Source: Planococcus sp. CP5-4_YE | GTDB lineage: Bacteria; Bacillota; Bacilli; Bacillales_A; Planococcaceae | Direction: 5' to 3' | NCBI RefSeq assembly: GCF_019042655.1 | Contig: NZ_JAHPZO010000019.1 | Coordinates: 1-52,388 of the forward strand | DNA length: 52,388 nt | Shown: positions 15,836 through 23,930 of the stretch, in pieces | Layout: every line of letters begins with the position of its first letter | How positions within the stretch are numbered: position 1 is the first letter of the stretch | Position numbers and translations under genes: made by a program | Notes under the pieces: model-generated | Databases searched by the model: none | Seen by the model: only the letters and a program-made list of their open reading frames with translations | What the model was told of the DNA's origin: nothing

Positions 15836-16306
15836 TCATTCATTTTCCTCTAGCTTGAAATCAAAATGAAAAACGTCTTCCCGCGTGCCGAGTGAACTGT
15901 ACAGTTTCACGGCAGCCGTGTCCACGGGGTCCGCCTGGACAAATACGATCCATGCGCCTAGATCCTGCGCTTCGGCTTGGACAAACTGAATCAGCCCGGT
16001 CGCGATTTTTCTCCTGCGATATTTGGTAGCCACTGCTAAATCATAGATGTATACTTCCTTCCGCTGCTGCTCGAATTTATCCAGCACGTATGCGACAAGC
16101 CCGCCTGCAAGTTCGCCACCGGACAATGCGGTGCATACCAAGACATGTTCCTTTGCCAATAACGATAGGAGGTAGCTATCAGACGGCGGATTTCCAAGAT
16201 ACGTCTCTTTTTCCTCAAAGGCATCCGCAAACAAAGCATTCAATTCCCTGAATTGCTCCAGCGACTGAGTATCACTGGCCAGCCGTTTAAATTGGATGTT
16301 CGACAT
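15836..16306 (-). CDS. AAC(3)-I-like aminoglycoside N-acetyltransferase (GNAT)
   Basis: 156 residues. From GLVAYVLDKFEQQRKEVYIY onward it follows the AAC(3)-I pattern: AYVLxKFEQ, EVYIYDLAV, RRxxIAT, GAWIVFVQADPVD, AVKLYSSLGTREDVFHFD. AAC(3)-I enzymes acetylate the 3-amino group of gentamicin-type aminoglycosides using acetyl-CoA. The RRRKIATGLI loop is the acetyl-CoA pyrophosphate-binding site. The ATG at 16306 has AGGGAG 8 nt upstream. No integron or mobile element adjoins it, so it appears to be a resident chromosomal gene. Whether it confers resistance, or uses another amine, is not shown by sequence. Confidence 0.82.
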   Translation of the reverse strand: MSNIQFKRLASDTQSLEQFRELNALFADAFEEKETYLGNPPSDSYLLSLLAKEHVLVCTALSGGELAGGLVAYVLDKFEQQRKEVYIYDLAVATKYRRRKIATGLIQFVQAEAQDLGAWIVFVQADPVDTAAVKLYSSLGTREDVFHFDFKLEENE

Positions 16307-16350
16307 GTCTCCCACTCCCTTTGCGATGTCACACGCTGACTTGCCATTTC

Positions 16351-16827
16351 CTAACCCTCGTATGGGCCGCTGAAGCGTTCCACCAATTCCTCGATCTGCT
16401 GTTGCCTTTTTTTATTGGACCAATTGATGATCGCAGTGGAATTAACGACTACCCCTTTCGCTTCAAGCAATGTTGTCATTTCTAATATTGCCCTATTGCC
16501 GCCCAGCCATTTATAGCGAAATTGCTGCGTCAAGAAGCATGGCGCCTGCGCATGCCTAATATCTGGAATTTTTCCCACGTACGTTATAAACCCCAGACAT
16601 AGCGTGAATCCCTGTACCAAGGCCCCAAAAATCAAAGCATCAAACCCTGCTGTTTGCGGCAGTGAATCCAATTGTACATCTGTCGGGTTTTTCCGGATTT
16701 GTCCCTTTCAGATTTTGCATCCTCATCACCCGCGCTTCGTGTCCCCGGCTTGCAACTTTTCACGAAGCCGGTCACCGACAAGCAAAGTGTGGCCGGTCTG
16801 GGAATGCGCGATTACCCCGATTTTCAT
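16351..16827 (-). pseudogene. flavodoxin-family protein gene, disrupted by two compensating frameshifts
   Basis: Three frame segments together give a flavodoxin of about 158 residues, the usual length for the family. Segment 1 starts MKIGVIAHSQTGHTLLVGDR (FMN phosphate loop SQTGHT). Near 16741-16748, beside a CCCC run, the frame must lose one base to give GHEARVMRMQNLKGTNPEKP. Near 16678-16684 one extra base restores the first frame: DVQLDSLPQTAGFDALIFGA, to ELVERFSGPYEG. A strong AAGGAGGG lies before the ATG. Either this is a recent pseudogene or the assembly has two small errors. If intact, it would be an FMN-binding electron carrier or quinone-reductase-like protein. Confidence 0.75.
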
Positions 16828-16842
16828 ACCGTTCCCTCCTTC

Positions 16843-16878
16843 GATGAAGCATCTGCCACTTGCTTTTGATGCTTCATC
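16843..16878. repeat. 11-bp inverted repeat upstream of the flavodoxin gene
   Basis: GATGAAGCATC and its exact complement GATGCTTCATC are separated by 14 nt, immediately before the ribosome site of the flavodoxin gene. No T-run follows on either strand, so it is either an operator or an mRNA leader hairpin. Confidence 0.6.
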
Positions 16879-16969
16879 ACTCATTGCTTGACTACTTCTT
16901 TGCCTCCTAGTCTATTCCTTCCACCTAAAGTCCCTAGTTTCGTTTTCCTCTTCCATAATAAAACCCCCA

Positions 16970-17013
16970 ATGCTGTTCAAAGAACAAGCATTAGGGGGTT
17001 ATATTTTTTTACA
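16970..17013 (-). terminator. terminator after rlmCD
   Basis: AACCCCCTAATGC..GTTC and GAAC..GCATTGGGGGTT arms on the minus strand are followed by TTTTATT, 25 bp beyond the rlmCD stop. Confidence 0.82.
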
Positions 17014-17037
17014 TTTAATTCCATTTATCAATAAAAA

Positions 17038-18399
17038 TTAGCTTCTTGTCAGCCAAGCAACGCATTCGACATGGGTCGTCTGCGGGAACATATCGACAGG
17101 CTGGACTTCCTGCGTCCGGTAGCCGCCATCTTCCAAGATGCGCAAATCGCGAGCCAGCGTCGCCGGATTGCAGGAGACGTAGACGATGCGCTCTGGCTTC
17201 TGTTCAAGCATCGTCTGCAAGAGCGCTTCATCGCAACCTTTTCGCGGCGGGTCGACGACAAGCACATCGGCTTCTTTCCCGTCTTTATACCAGCGCGGAA
17301 TGACTTCTTCGGCGGGACCTGCTTCGAATAAAGTATTCGTGAAGCCGTTCAAATCGGCATTGCGTTTGGCGTCTTCGATCGCCTGCGGGACGATCTCGAC
17401 ACCCATGACGAATTTTGCGCGCTGTGCAAGGAACAACGAAATCGTGCCGATGCCGCAATACGCATCGATCACCGTTTCCGTTCCTGTCAGCCCCGCGTAA
17501 TCAAGCGCCTGCCCGTACAGCACTTCTGTCTGTTCCGGATTAACTTGATAGAATGACCGCGCAGAGATCTCGAAGCGCACATCGCCAATGCGGTCTTCGA
17601 TGATGTCTTTGCCCCATAGATTGATCGTTTCATTCCCGAAAATGACATTGGTCTTTTCTGGGTTGACGTTCTGCATGATCGACGTCACGTCCGGCAATGC
17701 CGCACGGACCGCTTCCACTGCGCGCTCTGCTTGCGGGAATTTCTGCTTCTTCGTCACCAATACAACCATCAATTCGCCCGTCACACGCCCTTTGCGCAGG
17801 ACCACATGGCGCAGCATGCCGCGATGCGTCTTTTCTTCATAAGGCTCGATGCCCATGTCCTGCAAATTGCGCTTGAGCGACGCCATCAAAACATCCGCTT
17901 CCGGCGTTTGGATCAAGCAGATATCGGTATCGGCAATGCGGTGTGAGCGCGGCTGGTAAAAACCGGCGACGACACGGCCGTCATCAAGCCCGAACGGAAT
18001 CTGTGATTTATTGCGGTAGCGCCACGGATTGTCCATGCCTTTGACCGGATGGACCGGCACATCCGGCAGTTTGCCAAGACGCGCCATCGCATCGCGTACG
18101 ACTTTTTCTTTGTATTTCAATTGGCCCTCGTAGGAAAGATGCTGCAATTGGCAGCCGCCGCAAATCTCAAATACCGGGCACGGCGCGTCGATACGGTCTG
18201 CGGATTTCTCTTCAATCGAGATGAGTTTCGCAAAGCCGTAGGATTTCAAGGTTTTCAGCACATGTACTGTGACCGTCTCGCCAGGCAATGCCTCTTTGAT
18301 AAACAGCGGATAGCCGTCCACTTTAGCGACGCCGGCGCCGTCATGCGTCAAGTCTTCAACATAGACCGACAAGCGGTCATTTTTCGTTACTGGTTTCAT
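17038..18399 (-). CDS. rlmCD: 23S rRNA (uracil-C5)-methyltransferase RlmCD/RlmD
   Basis: About 453 residues. An N-terminal TRAM domain (residues 8-65) is followed by iron-sulphur cluster cysteines ([17 protein letters not shown], with a later CLIQ Cys), an SAM-binding fold ([17 protein letters not shown]), VVDPPRKGC, and [10 protein letters not shown] with the catalytic Cys. This is the RumA/TrmA family; B. subtilis YefA (RlmCD) methylates both U747 and U1939 of 23S rRNA, and one enzyme doing both is expected here too. ATG 18399 has GGAG 8 nt upstream. In B. subtilis it follows dgkB; here the cyd genes and nudix gene are inserted between. Confidence 0.93.
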   Translation of the reverse strand: MKPVTKNDRLSVYVEDLTHDGAGVAKVDGYPLFIKEALPGETVTVHVLKTLKSYGFAKLISIEEKSADRIDAPCPVFEICGGCQLQHLSYEGQLKYKEKVVRDAMARLGKLPDVPVHPVKGMDNPWRYRNKSQIPFGLDDGRVVAGFYQPRSHRIADTDICLIQTPEADVLMASLKRNLQDMGIEPYEEKTHRGMLRHVVLRKGRVTGELMVVLVTKKQKFPQAERAVEAVRAALPDVTSIMQNVNPEKTNVIFGNETINLWGKDIIEDRIGDVRFEISARSFYQVNPEQTEVLYGQALDYAGLTGTETVIDAYCGIGTISLFLAQRAKFVMGVEIVPQAIEDAKRNADLNGFTNTLFEAGPAEEVIPRWYKDGKEADVLVVDPPRKGCDEALLQTMLEQKPERIVYVSCNPATLARDLRILEDGGYRTQEVQPVDMFPQTTHVECVAWLTRS

Positions 18400-18426
18400 T
18401 ACGTTCACTCCATTTCACATTGATTC

Positions 18427-18456
18427 ATTGTACCATATCCGCTTTTTAAGCAGTAA
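18427..18456 (-). promoter_or_regulatory. promoter for rlmCD
   Basis: TTACTG (18451-18456), an 18-bp spacer ending in TGG and TACAAT (18427-18432), an extended -10, 27 bp before the ATG. Confidence 0.6.
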
Positions 18457-18487
18457 AAAACTGCGGCGGGAATTCCCGCCACAGCTT
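18457..18487 (-). terminator. terminator after cydABS
   Basis: CTGTGGCGGGAA and TTCCCGCCGCAG on the minus strand are followed by TTTTTTAC. It begins right at the cydS stop codon. Confidence 0.9.
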
Positions 18488-18597
18488 TATTTTTTGTCTT
18501 TCGTTACCGGGCCATCTTTCAGCGATATCCAGAAACCAACGGCAATCGCCAGGATGATCACCAGAAACGGCGCATAGAAAATGAAGAAATCATTCAT
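18487..18597 (-). CDS. cydS: cytochrome bd oxidase small subunit CydS-like, 36 residues
   Basis: A tiny frame: MNDFFIFYAPFLVIILAIAV then GFWISLKDGPV and a Lys-rich end. One transmembrane helix covers residues 4-24. It matches the pattern of Geobacillus CydS (FLIFYAP, a hydrophobic helix, FW, GLKD), the single-helix subunit bound to CydA in the bd oxidase structure, and B. subtilis YthC by position. AAGGAGG lies 9 nt before the ATG, 14 bp after the cydB stop, and the operon terminator follows directly. It is missed by usual ORF size limits. Confidence 0.88.
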   Translation of the reverse strand: MNDFFIFYAPFLVIILAIAVGFWISLKDGPVTKDKK

Positions 18598-18611
18598 CTT
18601 TCACAGCCTCC

Positions 18612-19640
18612 TTAGGCATGATAATCCGATTTCCCTTTGACGTAATCTTTGTCAAACAAGAACAAGCGGAATAATAGGTAAAGCGACGGCAACAATAGCC
18701 CAAGCCCAGCGATAAAGGCAATGATCAAGGCGATCGCCATCGATTCATTCGTGAAGCTATCGTAAATCGTCAAATGCGGATACAACAAATACGGGTAATG
18801 CGACGCTCCGTAGGCAAAAAACGCGGTAAAGAACTGGCCGACGAGCAAGATGAACGCCAAGCCGTAATTGCGCTTTTTCCAGATCAAAAATACGGTGCCG
18901 AGGAACAACAGGAACGATAGCGCGAACATCCACCACAGATCGAGCAAGCTCGCGTAATGTTCCGGGTTATGCCCGCGAAGTTCGAAGATGATGCCGGTCG
19001 CAGTGACGATCGTCGGGCCTGCCCACACTAATGCGTATTTCCGCACCAATTGAGTCGCCTTTATGTCTCCCGCTTTGTGTGCATACCATGTCAAGAACAC
19101 AGCGGAAATATAAAGCACCGCTGCAATGCTCAAGACGACGATGCTCCACATCAACGGGCTTGTAAAAAGTGCCCAGTAATCAAGCGAAGGCTGGCCGCCT
19201 TCAAGGCGCATGAAGCCGCCTTCTGAAATGGCCAGCACCGGCGACAGCGCCGCCGGAAGCATCAGCCCCGATAAGCCGTACATATAGATATAGCCGCGGT
19301 GGTCAATCTTCGCGCCGTAAGTAGCGAACGCATAATAAGAACCACGCACTGCCAGCAAAATAAGCGCGATACTCGCCGGAACGAGCAATGTCGTACCGTA
19401 ATAGAACGCTGTCTGCGGGAAGAACCCGATGATGCCGACGAAGAAGAACACGAAAAAGACGTTCGTCACTTCCCATACCGGCGACAGATAGCGCTGGATG
19501 ATGCCTGTCAGAATATGCTGCTTGTCGGAAAAAGCACTATAGGCGTTAAAGAATCCAGCGCCGAAGTCAATCGACGCCACGATAACGTAAAGGAACAAAA
19601 ACAGCCAGAGAACGGAAATCCCGATAATCTCGAGTGTCAT
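18612..19640 (-). CDS. cydB: cytochrome bd-type ubiquinol oxidase subunit II
   Basis: 342 residues with eight to nine transmembrane segments. Subunit II pairs with CydA in the cytoplasmic membrane and stabilises the heme-bearing oxidase that reduces O2 to water with quinol electrons. Typical features are the N-terminal LWLFLFLYVIVASIDFGAG, the pre-barrel Trp-Glu in YLSPVWEVTNVFFVFF and LVRKYALVWAGPTIV. Its ATG overlaps the cydA stop codon, so they are coupled. The pair fits the Bacillus/Geobacillus YthAB (CbdAB) branch better than E. coli CydAB. Confidence 0.93.
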   Translation of the reverse strand: MTLEIIGISVLWLFLFLYVIVASIDFGAGFFNAYSAFSDKQHILTGIIQRYLSPVWEVTNVFFVFFFVGIIGFFPQTAFYYGTTLLVPASIALILLAVRGSYYAFATYGAKIDHRGYIYMYGLSGLMLPAALSPVLAISEGGFMRLEGGQPSLDYWALFTSPLMWSIVVLSIAAVLYISAVFLTWYAHKAGDIKATQLVRKYALVWAGPTIVTATGIIFELRGHNPEHYASLLDLWWMFALSFLLFLGTVFLIWKKRNYGLAFILLVGQFFTAFFAYGASHYPYLLYPHLTIYDSFTNESMAIALIIAFIAGLGLLLPSLYLLFRLFLFDKDYVKGKSDYHA

Positions 19641-20983
19641 TATTCACCACCGCCTTTTACGGATTCACGCTGTGCCAATTCCTTCTCGACCGGATTGCGT
19701 TTGTACATGCGTGACAAGACGACAACCGTCCCAATCCCGAGAATGACATAGAGGCCGGCGAACAACACGATCATCAAATCGACTTGCCCGCTTGTCGTGG
19801 CCCCTTCACTGGTCTTCATGTAGCCGCGCAAGATCCACGGCTGCCTGCCGACTTCCGTGAACCACCAGCCGGCCTGTATCGCGAGCATGGCAAGCGGCCC
19901 GCTCAGCATGGTCAGCCAACGGAACCATTGTTTCGTGACAATGGACCAGCCGCGCCACGCTCCGACAACGTATACGAAGGAGAAGAACGCAAGCCACATG
20001 CCGAGTGTGACCATCGTATCGAAGAGGTAATGGATCCACAGCGGCGGAATTTCATCTTCCGGGAAATCATTCAAACCGATGACTTCACCGCTCGGTACCC
20101 CGTGCGCCAAAATACTCAGCGCGTATGGAATGCGGATCGCGTATTTCGGCTCTTCGCCATCCAACACACCAAACAGCACTAGTTCGGCTTCAGATCCTGT
20201 TTCAAAATGCCATTCAGCAGCTGCCAGTTTCTCTGGCTGATACTCGGCCAAGTATTTCCCTGAAAAGTCGCCGATGATGGCGGTCGCAACTGAAAAGACC
20301 AGCGCGAGCTTCATTGTCAGGAACAATGCTTTTTTGTGGTAAATATGATTCGAGCCACGCAGCAAACGGAAAGCTGCGATTGACGCCAATATGAACGCGC
20401 TCGTCATGAACGCGGTCGACAGGACGTGTGCCACTTTCGTCGGCACGGCCGGGCTGAACATCGCGAGCAATGGGCTCACGTTGACCAACTCCCCGTTCAA
20501 CACGTCAAATCCTTGCGGCGCGTTCATGAATGAATTGACAATAGTGATGAATACCGAGGAAGCAGCCGCTCCGAGCGCAACCGGAATCAGCAATAGAAAA
20601 TGCTTGCGCTGGTCTTCAAAACGGTCCCACGTATACAAATAGATTCCGAGGAAAATCGCTTCAAAGAAAAACGCGAAGACTTCCATGAACAGCGGAAGCG
20701 CAATGACGTTCCCTGCCATTTGCATAAAGTTCGGCCACAATAATGATAATTGCAGCCCGATTGCGGTGCCGGTTACGACCCCGACCGCTACCGTGATAAC
20801 AAATCCTCTCGCCCAGCGCCGTGCTAGGAGAATGTAATGTTCGTCTTTTTTTCTGATCCCGACCCATTGGGCGATCATGATCATGAGCGGGACCCCTACA
20901 CCGATCGTCGCGTAAATGATGTGGAAAGATAGGGTCATCAAGGTCAGTATCCGGCTCATTAAGGCCGTATCTTCAAATCCCAA
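19640..20983 (-). CDS. cydA: cytochrome bd-type ubiquinol oxidase subunit I
   Basis: 447 residues with nine transmembrane helices. It holds hemes b558, b595 and d. Expected residues are visible: His in LSFHIIYATIG (about residue 21), His in KVAHVLSTAFM, Met in LFDTMVTLGMW and the GRQPW motif (about residues 381-385). The Q-loop is the short form, as in Gram-positive and CIO-type enzymes. The start is a TTG at 20983, with AAAGGGG 9 nt upstream; an ATG eight codons in has no ribosome site of its own. A GAANNNNTTC-like Rex site was sought upstream but is not convincing. Confidence 0.94.
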   Translation of the reverse strand: MGFEDTALMSRILTLMTLSFHIIYATIGVGVPLMIMIAQWVGIRKKDEHYILLARRWARGFVITVAVGVVTGTAIGLQLSLLWPNFMQMAGNVIALPLFMEVFAFFFEAIFLGIYLYTWDRFEDQRKHFLLLIPVALGAAASSVFITIVNSFMNAPQGFDVLNGELVNVSPLLAMFSPAVPTKVAHVLSTAFMTSAFILASIAAFRLLRGSNHIYHKKALFLTMKLALVFSVATAIIGDFSGKYLAEYQPEKLAAAEWHFETGSEAELVLFGVLDGEEPKYAIRIPYALSILAHGVPSGEVIGLNDFPEDEIPPLWIHYLFDTMVTLGMWLAFFSFVYVVGAWRGWSIVTKQWFRWLTMLSGPLAMLAIQAGWWFTEVGRQPWILRGYMKTSEGATTSGQVDLMIVLFAGLYVILGIGTVVVLSRMYKRNPVEKELAQRESVKGGGE

Positions 20984-21152
20984 ATTTCTCGTCCCCTTTA
21001 CTTGGGCAATTGTACTGCCCGTTATATGTCTTATTGTACCTCAAAGCCCCCCCTATAAACTTCTGCGAGGCATCCGATTCCGCGCGATGTTTGAATAAGC
21101 TGTGACAAAATGAAAACATCTCCATTGAAATTTTGCTGAATTTTTAGTATTC

Positions 21153-21158
21153 TATAAT
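21153..21158 (+). promoter_or_regulatory. -10 element of the Nudix gene
   Basis: TATAAT lies 24 bp before the chosen ATG. The -35 (TTTTGC, 16 bp upstream) is weak. Confidence 0.5.
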
Positions 21159-21182
21159 GAACAAAAGAAAAGGATGATTCAT

Positions 21183-21617
21183 ATGGAAACAAGCAGAAAG
21201 GTATTTGCCTATATCACTAGAGGCGAAGAACACAACCGAGAATTGCTCGTATTCGAGTATAAAGGCGAACCCGAAGTTGGACTGCAAGTGCCCGGCGGAA
21301 CGATTGGGGAAGACGAATTATTGATTGATGCCCTATACCGCGAAGTAAAAGAAGAGACCGGCCTGCCGCGCGATGTGCTGGAATTCGTCGGGAAAATCCA
21401 CAAATACAATTACTACCCGGCGCATAAAGACAAAGCGTACGAGCGCAACATCTTCCATTTTGAATACACCGGCGAAAAAATCGACCAATTCGAACATACC
21501 ATCAAAAGCAAGGGGCGCGATAATGGCCTTGTCGTACAGTACCGCTGGGAGCCAATTGAAGGCTTGCCGAAACTTGCAGCTGACCAGGACGAAGCCATCG
21601 AATTGCTGGAATACTGA
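21183..21617 (+). CDS. Nudix hydrolase
   Basis: About 144 residues with a complete Nudix box, GTIGEDELLIDALYREVKEE followed by TGL (G-x5-E-x7-REUxEExGU), near residues 37-59. Nudix enzymes hydrolyse nucleoside diphosphates linked to another moiety, with the REVKEE glutamates binding magnesium. The remainder is short and gives no substrate clue. AAGGA lies 8 nt before the ATG at 21183; an in-frame ATG 9 bp earlier is too close to that site. It is a single gene facing dagK, with a shared terminator. Confidence 0.9.
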   Translation: METSRKVFAYITRGEEHNRELLVFEYKGEPEVGLQVPGGTIGEDELLIDALYREVKEETGLPRDVLEFVGKIHKYNYYPAHKDKAYERNIFHFEYTGEKIDQFEHTIKSKGRDNGLVVQYRWEPIEGLPKLAADQDEAIELLEY

Positions 21618-21627
21618 TCTATTCAAA

Positions 21628-21676
21628 AAAAGCGAACCACTCATCCCCATCCGGGTTGAGCGGTTCGCTTTTTATT
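21628..21676. terminator. bidirectional terminator between the Nudix gene and dagK
   Basis: AAAAAAGCGAACC-CTCA and TGAG-GGTTCGCTTTTT arms lie around a 12-nt loop. Confidence 0.85.
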
Positions 21677-22586
21677 TGCGGTCTTTTTCTTTGATGTACT
21701 CCAGCGGCACGAACATTTCAATATGGCGCTCCAGATTTTCGAAGGTAGCCGGCAAAATGCCGCCGAACTCGCCATCTAGGTTCAACAATACGCGTTCATT
21801 GGAAGTCACCGAAATCTTGCTCGCTTTTACATACAACACATGCGGGTCGGATAAATGCTCTCCGCGAAGCGCAAGTGATGCCACACGGATAAATTCCGCC
21901 ATATTCAATTCCTTCAGGATGAGCAAGGTGAATTTGCCGTCGTTGATGCTGGCGTCCGGCGCCAATTTTTCAAAACCGCCGACGGAATTGGTCAAGCCGA
22001 TTAAAAACATCATTGCTTTGTCGTCAAACACTTGCCCATCGTATTCGATGCGGACACGGGAAGAGCGAATCGAAGGAATCATCTCGATGCCTTTCAAATA
22101 ATACGCCAACTGGCCAAGCACCGTTTTGAGCTTGCTCGGAACTTCATATGTCAACTCCGTCAAGCGCCCGCCCCCGGCAATATTGACGAAATAGCGGTCA
22201 TCGTTCATAACCCCGATATCGACAGGAATCGATTCGCCTTTGATGATGATATCGACAGCTCGGTTGATGTCGCGTGGAATGCGCACAGCCCGTGCAAAGT
22301 CATTGGTTGTGCCCATAGGAATCAGGCCCACTTTCGGTCGTTCGGGATATTTGGCGATGCCGGAAACGACTTCATTAAGTGTCCCGTCCCCACCGACTGC
22401 TACCACCAGATCAAATTTGCGCTCGACCGCATGCTCTGCCGCTTTCACAGCGTCCCCCTCACATGTGGTTGCATGGCAGGACGTTTCGTATCCTGCAATC
22501 TCCATTTTTTCCAACACTTCCGGTAAGTGGCGGCGGAACAGTTCCCTGCCGGATGTCGGGTTATAAATTATGCGTGCTCGTTTCAT
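21672..22586 (-). CDS. dagK: diacylglycerol kinase
   Basis: 304 residues of the DagK/DgkB lipid kinase family, related to sphingosine and eukaryotic DAG kinases. It phosphorylates diacylglycerol released during lipoteichoic acid synthesis, returning it to phosphatidic acid. Motifs are IIYNPTSGRE at the N-terminus, the nucleotide-binding VAVGGDGTLNEVVSG (about residues 63-77), GLIPMGTTNDFARA and the C-terminal beta-domain with DGKFTLLIL and LNLDGE. In B. subtilis dgkB lies between gatB and rlmCD, and the same relative order holds here. Confidence 0.95.
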   Translation of the reverse strand: MKRARIIYNPTSGRELFRRHLPEVLEKMEIAGYETSCHATTCEGDAVKAAEHAVERKFDLVVAVGGDGTLNEVVSGIAKYPERPKVGLIPMGTTNDFARAVRIPRDINRAVDIIIKGESIPVDIGVMNDDRYFVNIAGGGRLTELTYEVPSKLKTVLGQLAYYLKGIEMIPSIRSSRVRIEYDGQVFDDKAMMFLIGLTNSVGGFEKLAPDASINDGKFTLLILKELNMAEFIRVASLALRGEHLSDPHVLYVKASKISVTSNERVLLNLDGEFGGILPATFENLERHIEMFVPLEYIKEKDRK

Positions 22587-22632
22587 CGGATTCAGCCTTT
22601 CTGGACCATTCTATAGAAACAGGACATGACAG

Positions 22633-22670
22633 GGCTGCAGAAAGTTCCCGCGGACGGGCATTCTGCAGCC
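22633..22670. repeat. intergenic two-tier hairpin
   Basis: GGCTGCAGAA and TTCTGCAGCC arms enclose a second stem CCCG/CGGG. There is no T-run. It lies in the 100-bp gap between the thioredoxin-like gene and dagK. It may be a processing or stability element, or a small relative of the GC-rich repeats. Confidence 0.5.
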
Positions 22671-22686
22671 AACTGTCTGTATAGTG

Positions 22687-23247
22687 TTACGCCAAACTTT
22701 TTTGCAAGCTCTTGCGAATGTCTTCGTACGTATCTTGCCAGAGCTCTGGATCGGACGTGAAACGGTCCGATATTTCCCCAATGGTGGTTTTCCAATGCAA
22801 TTCGTATTGATGATCTTCTTTTTCAGGAAGTTTCGCTTTCTTTTCGTCGACCATCTGCTGAACTCTCGGCGAACGCGGCCCCCAAGATCCCTTCACTTCT
22901 CCATTCTCTGAAAGGAAAATATATTTCGGAATCGATTTGCCTCCGTTCGTCAAATAGCGGTCCATCAGCTCCGGATTATCGTCGCGGTAAACGCAGCGGA
23001 CTTCCATATCCGCTGCTTCCGCCAACTTCCGGAGAATCGGGTTGACCATCATCGCATCACCGCACCAATCTTCGGTAATCGCCAAGATATTCAATTCCTG
23101 CTGTTTCAGCATATCGATAAATTCCGGATCGTCCGGCAGTTCGAATTTTTCATAGATTGCGTAAGTTTTTTCCTGATTGGATTCCATCTGCGCCATATAT
23201 TTCTCTAGCGTGATGGCGTGCTCAAAATATTCCAGTTCCGTCATCAT
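22687..23247 (-). CDS. thioredoxin-like protein with WCGD in place of WCxxC
   Basis: 186 residues. A thioredoxin-fold core is recognisable around residues 50-120: NILAITEDWCGDAMMVNPIL, the cis-Pro in KSIPKYIFLSENGEV, then WGPRSP. The active-site position holds Cys-Gly-Asp-Ala, so only the first Cys of the redox CxxC remains. This matches the PF14595-type group common in Bacillales, whose role is not well defined; a monothiol or non-redox function is likely. AAGGAG precedes an ATGATG start. A hairpin and dagK follow. Confidence 0.85.
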   Translation of the reverse strand: MMTELEYFEHAITLEKYMAQMESNQEKTYAIYEKFELPDDPEFIDMLKQQELNILAITEDWCGDAMMVNPILRKLAEAADMEVRCVYRDDNPELMDRYLTNGGKSIPKYIFLSENGEVKGSWGPRSPRVQQMVDEKKAKLPEKEDHQYELHWKTTIGEISDRFTSDPELWQDTYEDIRKSLQKSLA

Positions 23248-23377
23248 TCTATCACGTCTCCTTACAAAACAGTTTACCTGTTCTTTTCCCTTTGCGGCAA
23301 ACTTTTAAGCAAAAAGCTATGGAATTGTTCCAATTAACGCTACATTTCTTTGCTATCTGCTGTTTTCGGAACAGAAT

Positions 23378-23835
23378 GTCGAGACTTGAGTTGGACAAGT
23401 GAGCGAAATGAATAATCCATAGTATATTTCATCACGAGATAGCCGCCTACCGCTTGGGGCTGGCCTCTTGCAATAAGCCAAGAAGAACACTTGTCTCATT
23501 GCTTCGGCTCGCCCTTGTGCGCGGTTCGGCTTTTGGATTTCATTGGATGTTGTGTGCGAGGAAGTATCGCTGTTGATCGTGTTTATCCGCTAGTGTCGAC
23601 GCTTAGCTGGACTTGATAGCGAAATGAATCGTCCATTGATTATTTCATCGTAAAGCAGCCGCCTCCCGCTTTGGGCTGGCCTCTTGCAATAAGCCAAGAA
23701 GAACGCTTGTCTCATTGCTTCGGCTCGCCCTTGTGCGCGGTTCGGCTTTTAGATTTCATTGGATGTTGTGTGCGAGCAAGTATCGCTGTTGATTGTCAGC
23801 ATCCATTGGTGAAGACGCCTAGCTAGACTTAATAT
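23378..23835 (+). repeat. 216-bp tandem repeat, two full copies and the start of a third
   Basis: Units begin at 23378, 23595 and 23811 (periods 217 and 216). Each starts like GTCGACGCTTAGCTGGACTT; the third stops after about 25 nt. A core of about 125 nt is nearly identical in both full copies. Each core holds a 58-nt imperfect hairpin (23457-23514 and 23673-23730) with stepped stems GGGC/GCCC, GCC/GGC, GCAATAAG/CTCATTGC and CAAG/CTTG. No reading frame of protein character is present. Flanks 23248-23377 and 23836-23930 show nothing else. Confidence 0.9.
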
Positions 23836-23930
23836 TAAGGATGATTCATCTTTTCCACTCATTTATAGAACATATCAAAACTGTTCATATAATTTCAATG
23901 CAGAAAACATTTTTTCCATTCTATACCTGG

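Noticed and set aside
16604..16891. 95-residue plus-strand frame over the flavodoxin gene
   Set aside because: It is antisense to the recognisable flavodoxin reading and has no ribosome site or motif.
20984..21130. Rex or Fnr operator upstream of cydA
   Set aside because: TTTGAATAAGCTGTGACAAA is only a loose match to the Rex palindrome, and no consensus Fnr site is seen.
23378..23835. Tandem repeat read as a CRISPR array
   Set aside because: Units are 216 bp with no short repeat/spacer alternation and no cas genes nearby.
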